Source of the DNA: Alitta virens
Lineage: Eukaryota > Annelida > Polychaeta > Phyllodocida > Nereididae
DNA length: 64,000 nucleotides
Reading direction: 5' to 3'
NCBI GenBank assembly: GCA_932294295.1
Contig: OW028576.1
Span: 25,117,227 to 25,181,226 of the forward strand
Part shown: positions 24,802 to 37,500 of the stretch, piece after piece
Position numbering within the stretch: position 1 is the first letter of the stretch
Layout: the number at the start of each line of letters is the position of its first letter
Made by a program: the position numbers and the translations under genes
Notes under the pieces: generated by a model
The model's input: only the letters and a program-made list of their open reading frames with translations
Told to the model about the DNA's origin: nothing
Database searches by the model: none

Positions 24802-27800
24802 CATGAGTGGTCTATTTGATAAATTTTGCATTGGCTAATTTAGGTGGACGGACAAACTAGTCTTAATAGTTAATATAAAAGCAGCATGTGATGTAATAAC
24901 CGCAACTAGTAGTTCATGCTCTGGTCTTCGAGTTTTACAACTGTTTCGTTGTAAATAAAGTTTTTGATGGCTCCCTGAATGTGAATTCATTATTATGGTT
25001 TTTTCAAACATTTAATGTAGTATTTTGTTTGAAAGGCGCTATCATATCACTTAAAGCCAAGAAATTGTCTTGGCCTCTGGCGTGGATTAAAACCCCGTAA
25101 GTGTTGCAAGTCACTGGCATGATGTAACAATCTGTAGAATCTTGATGTAAGGTGTAAGAATTGTATAATAAATATGCCAAGACAATCATGAGTGGTCTAT
25201 TTGATAAATTTTGCATTGGCTAATTTAGGTGGACGGACAAAGTAGTCTTAATAGTTAATATAAAAGCAGCATGTGATGTAATAACTGCAACTAGTAGTTC
25301 ATGCTCTGGTCTTCGAGTTTTACAACTGTTTCGTTGTAAATATAGTTTTGGTGGCTCCCTGAATGTGAATTCATTATTATGGTATTTTAAAACATTTAAT
25401 GTAGTTTTTTTTTCTAAAGGGGTTCTCATGTTACTTAAAGTCAAGAAATTGTCATGGCCTCTGGCGTGGATTAAAACCCTGTAAGTCTTGCAAGTCACTG
25501 GCATGATGTTACAATCTGTAGAATCTTGATGTAAGGAATTGTATAATAAATATGCCAAGACAATCATGAGTGGTCTATTTGATAAATTTTGCATTGGCTA
25601 ATTTAGGTGGACGGACAAAGTAGTCTTAATAGTTAATATAAAAGCAGCATGTGATGTAATAACTGCAACTAGAAGTTCATGCTCTGGTCTTCGAATTTTA
25701 CAAGTTTTGTTGTAAATAAAGTTTTTGATGGCTCCCTGAATGTGAATTCATTATTATGGTATTTTAAAACATTTAATGTAGTACTTTGTTTGAAAGGCGC
25801 TCTCATGTTACTTAAAGCCAAGAAATTGCCTTAGCCTCTGGCGTGGATTAAAACCCCGTAAGTCTTGCAAGTCACTGGCATGATGTTGCAATCTGTAGAA
25901 TCTTGATGTAAGGAATTGTATGATAAATATGCCAAGACAATCATGAGTGATCTATTTGATAAATTTTGCATTGGCTAATTTAGGTGGACGGACAAAGTAG
26001 TCTTAATAGTTAATATAAAAGCAGCATGTGATGTAATAACTGCAACTAGTAGTTCATGCTCTGGTCTTCGAGTTTTACAACTGTTTCGTTGTAAATAAAG
26101 TTTTTGATGGCTCCCTGAATGTGAATTCATTATTATGGTATTTTAAAACATTTAATGTAGTATTTTGTTTGAAAGGCATTCTCATATTACTTAAAGCCAA
26201 GAAATTGTCAAGGCCTCTGGCGTGGATTAAAACCCCGTAAGTCTTGCAAGTCACTGGCATGATGTTACAATCTGTAGAATCTTGATGTAAGAAATTGTAT
26301 AATAAATATGCCAAGACAATCATGAGTGATCTATTTGATAAATTTTGCATTGGCTAATTTAGGTGGACGGACAAAGTAGTCTTAATAGTTAATATAAAAG
26401 CAGCATGTGATGTAATAACTGCAACTAGTAGTTCATGCTCTGGTCTTCGAGTTTTACAACTGTTACGTTGTAAATAATGTTTTTGAAGGCTCCCTGAATG
26501 CGAATTCATTATTATGTTATTTTAAAACATTTTATGTAGTATTTTGTTTGAAAGGCATTCTCATATTACTTAAAGCCAAGAAATTGTCATGGCCTCTGGC
26601 GTGGATTAAAACCCCGTAAGTCTTGCAAGTCACTGGCATGATGTTACAATCTGTAGAATCTTGATGTAAGGAATTTGATAATAAATATCCCAAGACAATC
26701 AAGAGCGGTCTATTTGATAAATGTTGCATTGGCTAATTTAGGTGGACGGACGAACTAGTCTTAATAGTTAATATAAAAGCAGCATGTGATGTAATAATCG
26801 CAACTAGTAGTTCATGCTCTGGTCTTCGAGTTTTACAACTGTTTCGTTGTAAATAAAGTTTTTGATGGCTCCCTGAATGTGAATTCATTATTATGGTTTT
26901 TTCAAACATTTAATGTAGTATTTTGTTTGAAAGGCGCTATCATATCACTTAAAGCCAAGAAATTGTCTTGGCCTCTGGCGTGGATTAAAACCCCGTAAGT
27001 GTTGCAAGTCACTGGCATGATGTAACAATCTGTAGAATCTTGATGTAAGGTGTAAGAATTGTATAATAAATATGCCAAGACAATCATGAGTGGTCTATTT
27101 GATAAATTTGGGCATTGGCTAATTTAGGTGGATGGATGAACTAGTCTTAATAGTTAATATAAAAGCAGCATGTGATGTAATAACTGCAACTAGTAGTTCA
27201 TGCTCTGGTCTTCGAGTTTTACAACTGTTTCGTTGGAAATAAATTTTTTGATGGCTCCCTGAATGTGAATTCATTATTATGGTATTTTAAAACATTTAAT
27301 GTAGTTTTTTTTTCTAAAGGCATTCTCATATAACCTAAAGCCATAAAATTGCCTTGGCCTCTGGCGTGGATTAAAACCCCGTAAGTCTTGCAAGTCACTG
27401 GCATGATGTAACAATCTGTAGAATCTTGATGTAAGGTGTAAGAATTGTATAATAAATATGCCAAGACAATCATGAGTGGTCTATTTGATAAATTTTGCAT
27501 TGGCTAATTTAGGTGGACGGACAAAGTAGTCTTAATAGTTAATATAAAAGCAGCATGTGATGTAATAACTGCAACTAGTAGTTCATGCTCTGGTCTTCGA
27601 GTTTTACAACTGTTTCGTTGTAAATATAGTTTTTGGTGGCTCCCTGAATGTGAATTCATTATTATGGTATTTTAAAACATTTAATGTAGTTTTTTTTTCT
27701 AAAGGGGTTCTCATGTTACTTAAAGTCAAGAAATTGTCATGGCCTCTGGCGTGGATTAAAACCCTGTAAGTCTTGCAAGTCACTGGCATGATGTTACAAT

Positions 27801-28642
27801 CTGTAGAATCTTGATGTAAGGAATTTGATAATAAATATCCCAAGACAATCAAGAGCGGTCTATTTGATAAATGTTGCATTGGCTAATTTAGGTGGACGGA
27901 CGAACTAGTCTTAATAGTTAATATAAAAGCAGCATGTGATGTAATAACTGCAACTAGTAGTTCATGCTCTGGTCTTCGAATTTTACAAGTTTTGTTGTAA
28001 ATAAAGTTTTTGATGGCTCCCTGAATGTGAATTCATTATTATGGTATTTTAAAACATTTAATGTAGTACTTTGTTTGAAAGGCGCTATCATATTACTTAA
28101 AGCCAAGAAATTGCCTTGGCCTCTGGCGTGGATTAAAACCCCGTAAGTCTTGCAAGTCACTGGCATGATGTAACAATCTGTAGAATCTTGATGTAAGGTG
28201 TAAGAATTGTATAATAAATATGCCAAGACAATCATGAGTGGTCTATTTGATAAATTTGGGCATTGGCTAATTTAGGTGGATGGATGAACTAGTCTTAATA
28301 GTTAATATAAAAGCAGCATGTGATGTAATAACTGCAACTAGTAGTTCATGCTCTGGTCTTCGAGTTTTACAACTGTTTCGTTGGAAATAAATTTTTAGAT
28401 GGCTCCCTGAATGTGAATTCATTATAATGGTATTTTAAAACATTTAATGTAGTATTTTGTTTGAAAGGCATTCTCATATTACTTAAAGCCAAGAAATTGT
28501 CAAGGCCTCTGGCGTGGATTAAAACCCCGTAAGTCTTGCAAGTCACTGGCATGATGTTACAATCTGTAGAATCTTGATGTAAGAAATTGTATAATAAATA
28601 TGCCAAGACAATCATGAGTGATCTATTTGATAAATTTTGCAT

Positions 28643-29021
28643 TGGCTAATTTAGGTGGACGGACAAAGTAGTCTTAATAGTTAATATAAAAGCAGCATGT
28701 GATGTAATAACTGCAACTAGTAGTTCATGCTCTGGTCTTCGAGTTTTACAACTGTTACGTTGTAAATAATGTTTTTGAAGGCTCCCTGAATGCGAATTCA
28801 TTATTATGGTATTTTAAAACATTTAATGTAGTACTTTGTTTGAAAGGCGCTATCATATTACTTAAAGCCAAGAAATTGCCTTGGTCTCTGGCGTGGATTA
28901 AAACCCCGTAAGTCTTGCAAGTCACTGGCATGATGTTACAATCTGTAGAATCTTGATGTAAGGAATTGTATAATAAATATGCAAAGACAATCATGAGTGG
29001 TCTATTTGATAAATTTTGCAT
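28643..29021 (+). repeat. Chimeric monomer at a one-monomer deletion junction
   Basis: The left part carries gttacgttg and gaaggctccctgaatgcg, as at about 5.5 kb. The right part carries gtactttg, ggcgctatc and gcaaagacaatc, as at about 5.93-6.1 kb. The switch is near 28807, where the offset to segment A changes from 23257 to 22880, a loss of 377 bp (about 5550-5927 of A). Confidence 0.75.
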
Positions 29022-29263
29022 TGGCTAATTTAGGTGGACGGACAAACTAGTCTTAATAGTTAATATAAAAGCAGCATGTGATGTAATAACTGCAACTAGT
29101 AGTTCATGCTCTGGTCTTCGAGTTTTACAACTGTTTCGTTGTAAATAAAGTTTTTGATGGCTCCCTGAATGTAAATTCATTATTATGGTATTTTAAAACA
29201 TTTATTGTTGGTTTTTTTTCTAAAGGCCTTCTCATATTTCCTAAAGCCAAGAAATTGTTTTGG

Positions 29264-31942
29264 CCTCTGGCGTGGATTAAAACCCCGTAAGTCTTGCAAG
29301 TCACTGGCATGATGTAACAATCTGTAGAATCTTGATGTAAGGTGTAAGAATTGTATAATAAATATGCCAAGACAATCATGAGTGGTCTATTTGATAAATT
29401 TGGGCATTGGCTAATTTAGGTGGATGGATGAACTAGTCTTAATAGTTAATATAAAAGCAGCATGTGATGTAATAACTGCAACTAGTAGTTCATGCTCTGG
29501 TCTTCGAAATTTTACAAGTTTTGTTGTAAATAAAGTTTTTGATGGCTCCCTGAATGTGAATTCATTATTATGGTATTTTTAAACATTTAATGTAGTTTTT
29601 TTTTCTAAAGGCGCTCTCATGTTACTTAAAGCCAAGAAATTGTCATGGCCTCTGGCGTGGATTAAAACCCCGTAAGTCTTGCAAGTCACTGGCATGATGT
29701 TACAATCTGTAGAATCTTGATGTAAGGTGTAAGAATTGTATAATAAATATGCCAAGACAATCATGAGTGGTCTATTTGATAAATGTTGCATTGGCTAATT
29801 TAGGTGGACGGACAAAGTAGTCTTAATAGTTAATATAAAAGCAGCATGTGATGTAATAACTGCAACTAGTAGTTCATGCTCTGGTCTTCGAATTTTACAA
29901 GTTTTGTTGTAAATAAAGTTTTTGATGGCTCCCTGAATGTGAATTCATTATTATGGTATTTTAAAACATCTAATGTAGTACTATGTTTGAAAGGGGCTAT
30001 CATATTACTTAAAGCCAAGAAATTGCCTTGGCCTCTGGCGTGGATTAAAACCCCGTAAGTCTTGCAAGTCACTGGCATGATATAACAATCTGTAGAATCT
30101 TGATGTAAGGTGTAAGAATTGTATAATAAATATGCCAAGACAATCATGAGTGGTCTATTTGATAAATTTTGCATTGGCTAATTTAGGTGGATGGATGAAC
30201 TAGTCTTAATAGTTAATATAAAAGCAGCATGTGATGTAATAACTGCAACTAGTAGTTCATGCTCTGGTCTTCGAGTTTTACAACTGTTTCATTTTAAATA
30301 TAGTTCTTGATGGCTCCCTGAATGTGAATTCATTATTATGGTATTTTAAAACATTAAATGTAGTTTTTTTTTCTAAAGGCGTTCTCATGTTACTTAAAGC
30401 CAAGAAATTGTCATGGCCTCTGGCGTGGATTAAAACCCCGTAAGTCTTGCAAGTCACTGGCATGATGTTACAATCTGTAGAATCTTGATGTAAGGAATTG
30501 TATAATAAATATGCCAAGACAATCATGAGTGGTCTATTTGATAAATTTTGCATTGGCTAATTTAGGTGGAAGGACAAACTAGTCTTAATAGTTAATATAA
30601 AAGCAGCATGTGATGTAATAACTGCAACTAGTAGTTCATGCTCTGGTCTTCGAGTTTTACAACTGTTTTGTTGGAAATACATTTTTTGATGGCTCCCTGA
30701 ATGTGAATTCATTATTATGGTATTTTAAAACATTTAATGTAGTTTTTTTTTCTGAAGGCATTCTCATATAACCTAAAGCCATAAAATTGCTTTGGCCTCT
30801 GGCGTGGATTAAAACCCCATAAGTCTTGCAAGTCACTGGCATGATGTAACAATCTGTAGAATCTTGATGTAAGGTGTAAGAATTGTATAATAAATATGCC
30901 AAGACAATCATGAGTGGTCTATTTGATAAATTTTGCATTGGCTAATTTAGGTGGATAGACGAACGAGTCTTAATAGTTAATATAAAAGCAGCATGTGATG
31001 TAATAACCGCTACTAGTAGTTCATGCTCTGGTCTTCAAGTTTTACAACTGTTTCGTTGTAAATAAAGTTTTTGATGGCTCCCTGAATGTGAATTCATTAT
31101 TATGGTATTTTAAAACATTTAATGTAGTTTTTTTTTCTAAAGGCATTCTCATATAACCTAAAGCCATAAAATTGCTTTGGCCTCTGGCGTGGATTAAAAC
31201 CCCGTAAGTCTTGCAAGTCACTGGCATGATGTAACAATCTGTAGAATCTTGATGTAAGGTGTAAGAATTGTATAATAAATATGCCAAGACAATCATGAGT
31301 GGTCTATTTGATAAATTTTGCATTGGCTAATTTAGGTGGATAGACGAGCGAGTCTTAATAGTTAATATAAAAGCAGCATGTGATGTAATAACCGCAACTA
31401 GTAGTTCATGCTCTGGTCTTCGAGTTTTACAACTGTTTCATTGTAAATAAAGTTTTTGATGGCTCCCTGAATGTGAATTCATTATTATGGTTTTTTCAAA
31501 CATTTAATGTAGTTTTTTTTTCTAAAGGGGTTCTCATGTTACTTAAAGCCAAGAAATTGTCATGGCCTCTGGCGTGGATTAAAACCCTGTAAGTCTTGCA
31601 AGTCACTGGCATGATGTTACAATCTGTAGAATCTTGATGTAAGGAATTGTATAATAAATATGCCAAGACAATCATGAGTGGTCTATTTGATAAATTTTGC
31701 ATTGGCTAATTTAGGTGGACGGACAAAGTAGTCTTAATAGTTAATATAAAAGCAGCATGTGATGTAATAACTGCAACTAGAAGTTCATGCTCTGGTCTTC
31801 GAATTTTACAAGTTTTGTTGTAAATAAAGTTTTTGATGGCTCCCTGAATGTGAATTCATTATTATGGTATTTTAAAACATTTAATGTAGTACTTTGTTTG
31901 AAAGGCGCTATCATATTACTTAAAGCCAAGAAATTGCCTTGG
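29264..31942 (+). repeat. 7-mer tandem duplication, copy 1 (2679-bp unit)
   Basis: The sequence from about 29264 to 31891 recurs 2679 bp further right. The shared order includes the rare cgaaattttacaag, acatt(t/a)aatgtag, ttcattttaaatatag and gttggaaatacatt variants. A few single-base differences separate the copies, such as ggtggaagg (30566-30574) against ggtggacgg and acatctaatg (29965-29974) against acatttaatg. Segment A holds one copy of this 7-mer, at about 6.4-9.0 kb. Confidence 0.85.
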
Positions 31943-34570
31943 CCTCTGGCGTGGATTAAAACCCCGTAAGTCTTGCAAGTCACTGGCATGATGTAACAAT
32001 CTGTAGAATCTTGATGTAAGGTGTAAGAATTGTATAATAAATATGCCAAGACAATCATGAGTGGTCTATTTGATAAATTTGGGCATTGGCTAATTTAGGT
32101 GGATGGATGAACTAGTCTTAATAGTTAATATAAAAGCAGCATGTGATGTAATAACTGCAACTAGTAGTTCATGCTCTGGTCTTCGAAATTTTACAAGTTT
32201 TGTTGTAAATAAAGTTTTTGATGGCTCCCTGAATGTGAATTCATTATTATGGTATTTTAAAACATTTAATGTAGTTTTTTTTTCTAAAGGCGCTCTCATG
32301 TTACTTAAAGCCAAGAAATTGTCATGGCCTCTGGCGTGGATTAAAACCCCGTAAGTCTTGCAAGTCACTGGCATGATGTTACAATCTGTAGAATCTTGAT
32401 GTAAGGTGTAAGAATTGTATAATAAATATGCCAAGACAATCATGAGTGGTCTATTTGATAAATGTTGCATTGGCTAATTTAGGTGGACGGACAAAGTAGT
32501 CTTAATAGTTAATATAAAAGCAGCATGTGATGTAATAACTGCAACTAGTAGTTCATGCTCTGGTCTTCGAATTTTACAAGTTTTGTTGTAAATAAAGTTT
32601 TTGATGGCTCCCTGAATGTGAATTCATTATTATGGTATTTTAAAACATTTAATGTAGTACTATGTTTGAAAGGGGCTATCATATTACTTAAAGCCAAGAA
32701 ATTGCCTTGGCCTCTGGCGTGGATTAAAACCCCGTAAGTCTTGCAAGTCACTGGCATGATATAACAATCTGTAGAATCTTGATGTAAGGTGTAAGAATTG
32801 TATAATAAATATGCCAAGACAATCATGAGTGGTCTATTTGAAAAATTTTGCATTGGCTAATTTAGGTGGATGGATGAACTAGTCTTAATAGTTAATATAA
32901 AAGCAGCATGTGATGTAATAACTGCAACTAGTAGTTCATGCTCTGGTCTTCGAGTTTTACAACTGTTTCATTTTAAATATAGTTCTTGATGGCTCCCTGA
33001 ATGTGAATTCATTATTATGGTATTTTAAAACATTAAATGTAGTTTTTTTTTCTAAAGGCGTTCTCATGTTACTTAAAGCCAAGAAATTGTCATGGCCTCT
33101 GGCGTGGATTAAAACCCCGTAAGTCTTGCAAGTCACTGGCATGATGTTACAATCTGTAGAATCTTGATGTAAGGAATTGTATAATAAATATGCCAAGACA
33201 ATCATGAGTGGTCTATTTGATAAATTTTGCATTGGCTAATTTAGGTGGACGGACAAACTAGTCTTAATAGATAATATAAAAGCAGCATGTGATGTAATAA
33301 CTGCAACTAGTAGTTCATGCTCTGGTCTTCGAGTTTTACAACTGTTTTGTTGGAAATACATTTTTTGATGGCTCCCTGAATGTGAATTCATTATTATGGT
33401 ATTTTAAAACATTTAATGTAGTTTTTTTTTCTAAAGGCATTCTCATATAACCTAAAGCCATAAAATTGCTTTGGCCTCTGGCGTGGATTAAAACCCCGTA
33501 AGTCTTGCAAGTCACTGGCATGATGTAACAATCTGTAGAATCTTGATGTAAGGTGTAAGAATTGTATAATAAATATGCCAAGACAATCATGAGTGGTCTA
33601 TTTGATAAATTTTGCATTGGCTAATTTAGGTGGATAGACGAACGAGTCTTAATAGTTAATATAAAAGCAGCATGTGATGTAATAACCGCTACTAGTAGTT
33701 CATGCTCTGGTCTTCAAGTTTTACAACTGTTTCGTTGTAAATAAAGTTTTTGATGGCTCCCTGAATGTGAATTCATTATTATGGTATTTTAAAACATTTA
33801 ATGTAGTTTTTTTTTCTAAAGGCATTCTCATATAACCTAAAGCCATAAAATTGCTTTGGCCTCTGGCGTGGATTAAAACCCCGTAAGTCTTGCAAGTCAC
33901 TGGCATGATGTAACAATCTGTAGAATCTTGATGTAAGGTGTAAGAATTGTATAATAAATATGCCAAGACAATCATGAGTGGTCTATTTGATAAATTTTGC
34001 ATTGGCTAATTTAGGTGGATAGACGAGCGAGTCTTAATAGTTAATATAAAAGCAGCATGTGATGTAATAACCGCAACTAGTAGTTCATGCTCTGGTCTTC
34101 GAGTTTTACAACTGTTTCATTGTAAATAAAGTTTTTGATGGCTCCCTGAATGTGAATTCATTATTATGGTTTTTTCAAACATTTAATGTAGTTTTTTTTT
34201 CTAAAGGGGTTCTCATGTTACTTAAAGCCAAGAAATTGTCATGGCCTCTGGCGTGGATTAAAACCCTGTAAGTCTTGCAAGTCACTGGCATGATGTTACA
34301 ATCTGTAGAATCTTGATGTAAGGAATTGTATAATAAATATGCCAAGACAATCATGAGTGGTCTATTTGATAAATTTTGCATTGGCTAATTTAGGTGGACG
34401 GACAAAGTAGTCTTAATAGTTAATATAAAAGCAGCATGTGATGTAATAACTGCAACTAGAAGTTCATGCTCTGGTCTTCGAATTTTACAAGTTTTGTTGT
34501 AAATAAAGTTTTTGATGGCTCCCTGAATGTGAATTCATTATTATGGTATTTTAAAACATTTAATGTAGTA
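31943..34570 (+). repeat. 7-mer tandem duplication, copy 2
   Basis: This is the second copy of the 2679-bp unit; the match ends at 34570, where gtattttg replaces gtactttg. The joining monomer at about 31703-32086 is a hybrid. Its left part has the actagaagttc variant of this 7-mer, while its middle (about 31891-31942) is of the ggcgctatc/ttgccttgg type found elsewhere, for example at 27954-28235. Confidence 0.8.
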
Positions 34571-37500
34571 TTTTGTTTGAAAGGCATTCTCATATTACTT
34601 AAAGCCAAGAAATTGTCAAGGCCTCTGGCGTGGATTAAAACCCCGTAAGTCTTGCAAGTCACTGGCATGATGTTCCAATCTGTAGAATCTTGATGTAAGA
34701 AATTGTATAATAAATATGCCAAGACAATCATGAGTGATCTATTTGATAAATTTTGCATTGGCTAATTTAGGTGGACGGACAAAGTAGTCTTAATAGTTAA
34801 TATAAAAGCAGCATGTGATGTAATAACTGCAACTAGTAGTTCATGCTCTGGTCTTCGAGTTTTACAACTGTTTCGTTGTAAATAAATTTTTTGATGGCTC
34901 CCTGAATGTGAATTCATTATTATGGTATTTTAAAACATTTAATGTAGTTTTTTTTTCTAAAGGCATTCTCATATAACCTAAAGCCATAAAATTGCTTTGG
35001 CCTCTGGCGTGGATTAAAACCCCGTAAGTCTTGCAAGTCACTGGCATGATGTAACAATCTGTAGAATCTTGATGTAAGGTGTAAGAATTGTATAATAAAT
35101 ATGCCAAGACAATCATGAGTGGTCTATTTGATAAATTTTGCATTGGCTAATTTAGGTGGATAGACGAACGAGTCTTAATAGTTAATATAAAAGCAGCATG
35201 TGATGTAATAATCGCAACTAGTAGTTCATGCTCTGGTCTTCGAGTTTTACAACTGTTTCGTTGTAAATAAAGTTTTTGATGGCTCCCTGAATGTGAATTC
35301 ATTATTATGGTTTTTTCAAACATTTAATGTAGTATTTTGTTTGAAAGGCGCTATCATATCACTTAAAGCCAAGAAATTGTCTTGGCCTCTGGCGTGGATT
35401 AAAACCCCGTAAGTGTTGCAAGTCACTGGCATGATGTAACAATCGGTAGAATCTTGATGTAAGGTGTAAGAATTGTATAATAAATATGCCAAGACAATCA
35501 TGAGTGGTCTATTTGATAAATTTTGCATTGGCTAATTTAGGTGGACGGACAAAGTAGTCTTAATAGTTAATATAAAAGCAGCATGTGATGTAATAACTGC
35601 AACTAGTAGTTCATGCTCTGGTCTTCGAGTTTTACAACTGTTTCGTTGTAAATATAGTTTTGGTGGCTCCCTGAATGTGAATTCATTATTATGGTATTTT
35701 ACAACATTTAATGTAGTTTTTTTTTCTAAAGGGGTTCTCATGTTACTTAAAGTCAAGAAATTGTCATGGCCTCTGGCGTGGATTAAAACCCTGTAAGTCT
35801 TGCAAGTCACTGGCATGATGTTACAATCTGTAGAATCTTGATGTAAGGAATTGTATAATAAATATGCCAAGACAATCATGAGTGGTCTATTTGATAAATT
35901 TTGCATTGGCTAATTTAGGTGGACGGACAAAGTAGTCTTAATAGTTAATATAAAAGCAGCATGTGATGTAATAACTGCAACTAGAAGTTCATGCTCTGGT
36001 CTTCGAATTTTACAAGTTTTGTTGTAAATAAAGTTTTTGATGGCTCCTTGAATGTGAATTCATTATTATGGTATTTTAAAACATTTAATGTAGTACTTTG
36101 TTTGAAAGGCGCTCTCATGTTACTTAAAGCCAAGAAATTGCCTTAGCCTCTGGCGTGGATTAAAACCCCGTAAGTCTTGCAAGTCACTGGCATGATGTTG
36201 CAATCTGTAGAATCTTGATGTAAGGAATTGTATGATAAATATGCCAAGACAATCATGAGTGGTCTATTTGATAAATTTTGCATTGGCTAATTTAGGTGGA
36301 CTGACAAAGTAGTCTTAATAGTTAATATAAAAGCAGCATGTGATGTAATAACTGCAACTAGTAGTTCATGCTCTGGTCTTCGAGTTTTACAACTGTTTCG
36401 TTGTAAATAAAGTTTTTGATGGCTCCCTGAATGTAAATTCATTATTATGGTATTTTAAAACATTTAATGTAGTATTTTGTTTGAAAGGCATTCTCATATT
36501 ACTTAAAGCCAAGAAATTGTCAAGGCCTCTGGCGTGGATTAAAACCCCGTAAGTCTTGCAAGTCACTGGCATGATGTTACAATCTGTAGAATCTTGATGT
36601 AAGAAATTGTATAATAAATATGCCAAGACAATCATGAGTGAACTATTTGATAAATTTTGCATTGGCTAATTTAGGTGGACGGACAAAGTAGTCTTAATAG
36701 TTAATATAAAAGCAGCATGTGATGTAATAACTGCAACTAGTAGTTCATGCTCTGGTCTTCGAGTTTTACGACTGTTACGTTGTAAATAATGTTTTTGAAG
36801 GCTCCCTGAATGCGAATTCATTATTATGTTATTTTAAAACATTTTATGTAGTATTTTGTTTGAAAGGCATTCTCATATTACTTAAAGCCAAGAAATTGTC
36901 ATGGCCTCTGGCGTGGATTAAAACCCCGTAAGTCTTGCAAGTCACTGGCATGATGTTACAATCTGTAGAATCTTGATGTAAGGAATTTGATAATAAATAT
37001 CCCAAGACAATCAAGAGCGGTCTATTTGATTAATGTTGCATTGGCTAATTTAGGTGGACGGACGAACTAGTCTTAATAGTTAATATAAAAGCAGCATGTG
37101 ATGTAATAACTGCAACTAGTAGTTCATGCTCTGGTCTTCGAATTTTACAAGTTTTGTTGTAAATAAAGTTTTTGATGGCTCCCTGAATGTGAATTCATTA
37201 TTATGGTATTTTAAAACATTTAATGTAGTACTTTGTTTGAAAGGCGCTATCATATTACTTAAAGCCAAGAAATTGCCTTGGCCTCTGGCGTGGATTAAAA
37301 CCCCGTAAGTCTTGCAAGTCACTGGCATGATGTAACAATCTGTAGAATCTTGATGTAAGGTGTAAGAATTGTATAATAAATATGCCAAGACAATCATGAG
37401 TGGTCTATTTGATAAATTTGGGCATTGGCTAATTTAGGTGGATGGATGAACTAGTCTTAATAGTTAATATAAAAGCAGCATGTGATGTAATAACTGCAAC

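Larger units (their letters stand above)
24461..24845 (+). repeat. Representative 385-bp satellite monomer
   Basis: I chose this copy as a reference, starting at ggacggacga. It has 130 G or C bases in 385 (33.8%). In order it holds: a strongly conserved left part (24461-24530) with two ACTAGT-type motifs; a dyad at 24549-24570; the palindrome TGAATTCA at 24597-24604, which contains an EcoRI site; the near-palindrome ACATTTAATGT at 24623-24633; the most variable part at about 24635-24690, where other copies carry a run of T or a different stretch; a hairpin at 24671-24689; the palindrome CTTGCAAG at 24718-24725; the length-polymorphic TGTAAG pair at 24761-24773; and a conserved right part from 24792 that joins the next monomer. 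Monomer length is 1 modulo 3 for both main classes, so no frame can run on through the array. Confidence 0.95.
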
